Part shown: one piece after another, positions 5,526 to 7,061 of the stretch | Numbering within the stretch: position 1 is the stretch's first letter | Layout of the letters: every line of letters begins with the position of its first letter | Assembly (NCBI GenBank): GCA_030672605.1 | Contig: DAOVGE010000131.1 | Location: forward strand, 1-7,061 | Length of the DNA stretch: 7,061 nucleotides | Source: Methanosarcinales archaeon | GTDB lineage: Archaea; Halobacteriota; Methanosarcinia; Methanosarcinales; Methanogasteraceae | Direction of reading: 5' to 3' | The notes under the pieces: model-generated | The model's database searches: none | Told to the model about the DNA's origin: nothing | Seen by the model: the letters and a program-made list of their open reading frames with translations, nothing else | Made by a program: the position numbers and the translations under genes

Positions 5526-6713
5526 TCATCTCTTTCTGCGAAGATAGAATACACCGACAACGATGAGCGCACCAGCGGCGAGAGCCGGAACCAAGATGTC
5601 GCCGTTTCCGCCGCCACCAATATGCAGACTCATCTCAACGGTTGCCGTATGATCCCCAAGGTCGTCTTTATACTCGATCGTAGCGTGATACGGGATATCT
5701 CCACTCTCTGTTGCGCGGAAGGTGAAGAGGCACGGCGCATCATCGTCCGCCTCGATCTTTCCGAGGAACGCGGTCTTTGTTCCTGCAAACGGGATGTTAA
5801 TCGTTACTTTCACTGACTCGGCATCGCCGTGTCCTGTGTTCTCGATCTTGAATGTGAGCGTCACGGTCTCGCCAGCCACAGGATTCTCCGGGCTTGTTTT
5901 AACGCTTGCGATGCAGAGGTCAGCATCGCCAACCACGTTGATCCCAACAGAACTCTGCGAGGTTGCGTTTCCGCCGCTTTCGTCATCATAGTGCATCATC
6001 ACCGGAATCGTGTGCGCACTGATCTCTGCTGCGTCGCTCACCAGAATCCGGTAGCTCAGCCTCTCGGACGTGCCTGCCTCAAGTTTCCTGGTGACAAACG
6101 TGTCTGTCCCGACCGGGACGAACGGAAGGTCGTCAAGTAGCGCAGTCGCCTGTACTGTGCTTGCGGTCCCGGTTCCCTCATTTGAGACGAGAAAAATGAG
6201 ATCAAGCGTGTCTTCCGGCTTTATAGTCTCCGGATCGATCGTAATCTCTGAGATCACAAGTTTCGGCGTGCCACGCACAACAACTGGGACGGTCACATTC
6301 TGCTCGCGGTGCGCTCCGTCAGTCGTCCACGTCACACCGAGTTCGATCTCGTATTTGCCTGAAACCGCAGCAGGATCTATGTGGAGCAGATAGGTCTCGA
6401 CGCGGGCGCCGTATCCGATGATCTTCTCGAATCGCATAATTCGATCGTTCTCGTTCTTGAGGATGATCGGCGAATCAGGCATGATTGTGAGCACAATGCC
6501 GCTTGCCACACCTCCGCCACGGTTGTCGATTGCAACCGAGAGGACGAGATCGCGTCCCGGCTCAACCGGCTGGGGCGTAAGTTCGTTTACGGTGATCACG
6601 AGGTCAGCGTTCGTCCCGCCGTGGTGGACTGCACAGCAAGCTGGTGCAGTCATCAGCACGATCAGCCCAAGCAGGATGATCGGTGTAGTTAATGCTCTTA
6701 TTGTTGTATACAT
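5526..6713 (-). CDS. Membrane-anchored surface protein with three CARDB/COG1361-type domains
   Basis: 395 residues. A signal peptide (about 1-28, MYTTIRALTTPIILLGLIVL, then APACCA) is followed by three related beta-sandwich units starting near 37 (ADLVITVNELTPQP), 150 (PKLVISEITIDPE) and 264 (ADLCIASVKTSPE). Each has a later N-x-G-x-G-type turn (DNRGGG, SNEGTG, ENTGHG). A Gly-rich linker and one C-terminal transmembrane helix (about 372-390) end in LRRKR, so the protein faces outward and is held by its tail. Proteins of this type in methanogens are often next to MacB-like ABC genes, and here it lies between permease and ATPase, suggesting a periplasm-like partner or substrate-binding role; this is inference. 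I chose ATG 6713: it starts the signal peptide, follows the permease stop by 5 nt and has GGGG nearby. ATG 6728 or 6764 would overlap the permease. The gene looks intact although both neighbours look broken. Confidence 0.85.
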   Translation of the reverse strand: MYTTIRALTTPIILLGLIVLMTAPACCAVHHGGTNADLVITVNELTPQPVEPGRDLVLSVAIDNRGGGVASGIVLTIMPDSPIILKNENDRIMRFEKIIGYGARVETYLLHIDPAAVSGKYEIELGVTWTTDGAHREQNVTVPVVVRGTPKLVISEITIDPETIKPEDTLDLIFLVSNEGTGTASTVQATALLDDLPFVPVGTDTFVTRKLEAGTSERLSYRILVSDAAEISAHTIPVMMHYDDESGGNATSQSSVGINVVGDADLCIASVKTSPENPVAGETVTLTFKIENTGHGDAESVKVTINIPFAGTKTAFLGKIEADDDAPCLFTFRATESGDIPYHATIEYKDDLGDHTATVEMSLHIGGGGNGDILVPALAAGALIVVGVFYLRRKR

Positions 6714-6718
6714 TGTTT

Positions 6719-7012
6719 TTAGCCCCATATAGATTCCAGTATGCTTTCTTTTGCTGTTTTCCATGAAGGAATGAATCCAGCGATCAATGATACGGTGATT
6801 AAACCGATTATGCTTGTAATTATAAGCTGCTGGTCTACCAGAGGTTTAACGTAACCCATAGGGAATTTTATAGGGTTTGCCGTCATATAAGACGTTAAAA
6901 AGTATAACAAAAGTGATCCTGCGATAATACCGGAAAAGCAATAGAATAGTGCTTGTATTACGTAAGAATGGATTAGGATTCTCTGATTTATTCTGGTCGG
7001 TTGAAAAAACAT
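6719..7012 (-). pseudogene. FtsX/MacB-type ABC permease, C-terminal part only
   Basis: From INQRILIHSYVIQALFY onward this matches the C-terminal third of COG0577-type permeases: a transmembrane helix (FYCFSGIIAGSLLLYFL), a loop with FPMGYVKPLVD, a second helix (IITSIIGLITVSLIAGFI) and the conserved tail PSWKTAKESILESIWG. Relatives have R-x-x-IG-x-x-KAIG just before this. Here that stretch reads IRVMFFQPTR, and the frame meets TGA at 7055-7057, so the visible 5' side does not join a normal permease in any frame. Either the gene is broken near 7000-7055 or the sequence has an error there. GC is about 37% by hand count, against about 55% in the surface-protein gene. The stop lies 5 nt before that gene's start, so they were probably one operon. 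Alone, this fragment could not form a transporter. Confidence 0.7.
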
Positions 7013-7061
7013 GACCCGAATCCTGCAAACACTGGTATGATTGGATTGGTGGAATCAGGTA

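Noticed and set aside
5418..6732. Several plus-strand frames of 89-132 codons
   Set aside because: Antisense shadows of the surface-protein and ATPase genes.

Overview
The window reads as archaeal DNA from a methanogen- or ANME-like euryarchaeote; this is an inference from gene content and signals, not a species call. Supporting points are an archaeal-type ThiL, a clean BRE/TATA box with a T-tract terminator around a secreted papain-family protease, a three-domain surface protein of the CARDB / S-layer-like type beside a MacB/FtsX-type ABC transporter, and what looks like the 5' part of an archaeal group II intron. Most of the window is near 50-55% GC. The last ~340 bases (permease fragment) are near 37% GC.

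Layout. 1-235 (minus): 5' part of a group II intron, running off the left edge. Its predicted EBS1 pairs over 7 nt with the bases just outside the predicted splice site. 236-256: the 5' exon, which resembles a dispersed CACAGAG-type intergenic repeat. About 310-847 (minus): frameshifted, N-terminally truncated remains of an IS4/IS1634-like transposase. 938-1099 (plus): a doubtful small ORF that overlaps the next gene by ATGA. 1096-2034 (plus): thiL, thiamine-monophosphate kinase, intact. 2035-2429: intergenic, with a 29-codon ORF, a good TATA box flanked by two 11-bp direct repeats, and a ~120-nt leader. 2430-4391 (plus): secreted multidomain cysteine protease (papain C1A, then a beta-sandwich, PKD and discoidin/F5-8C domains), followed by a hairpin and T7 terminator. 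4497-4946: gene-free, holding two families of structured short repeats. 4948-5463 (minus): ABC ATPase cut off just before Walker B. 5526-6713 (minus): membrane-anchored CARDB-repeat surface protein, intact. 6719-7012 (minus): C-terminal piece of the FtsX-like permease.

How it fits together. The three minus-strand genes on the right form one transcription unit in the order permease, surface protein, ATPase. It looks like a MacB-like export or envelope-remodelling system, but neither the ATPase nor the visible permease looks complete, so the system is probably decaying. The plus-strand genes are independent: thiL makes thiamine diphosphate, and the protease is an exported enzyme with adhesive or carbohydrate-binding modules. 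The left third and the 4.5-4.95 kb gap are landing zones for mobile and repeated DNA. The most unusual signals are there: an intron whose target lies in a dispersed repeat, and an inverted repeat built from phased heptamers.
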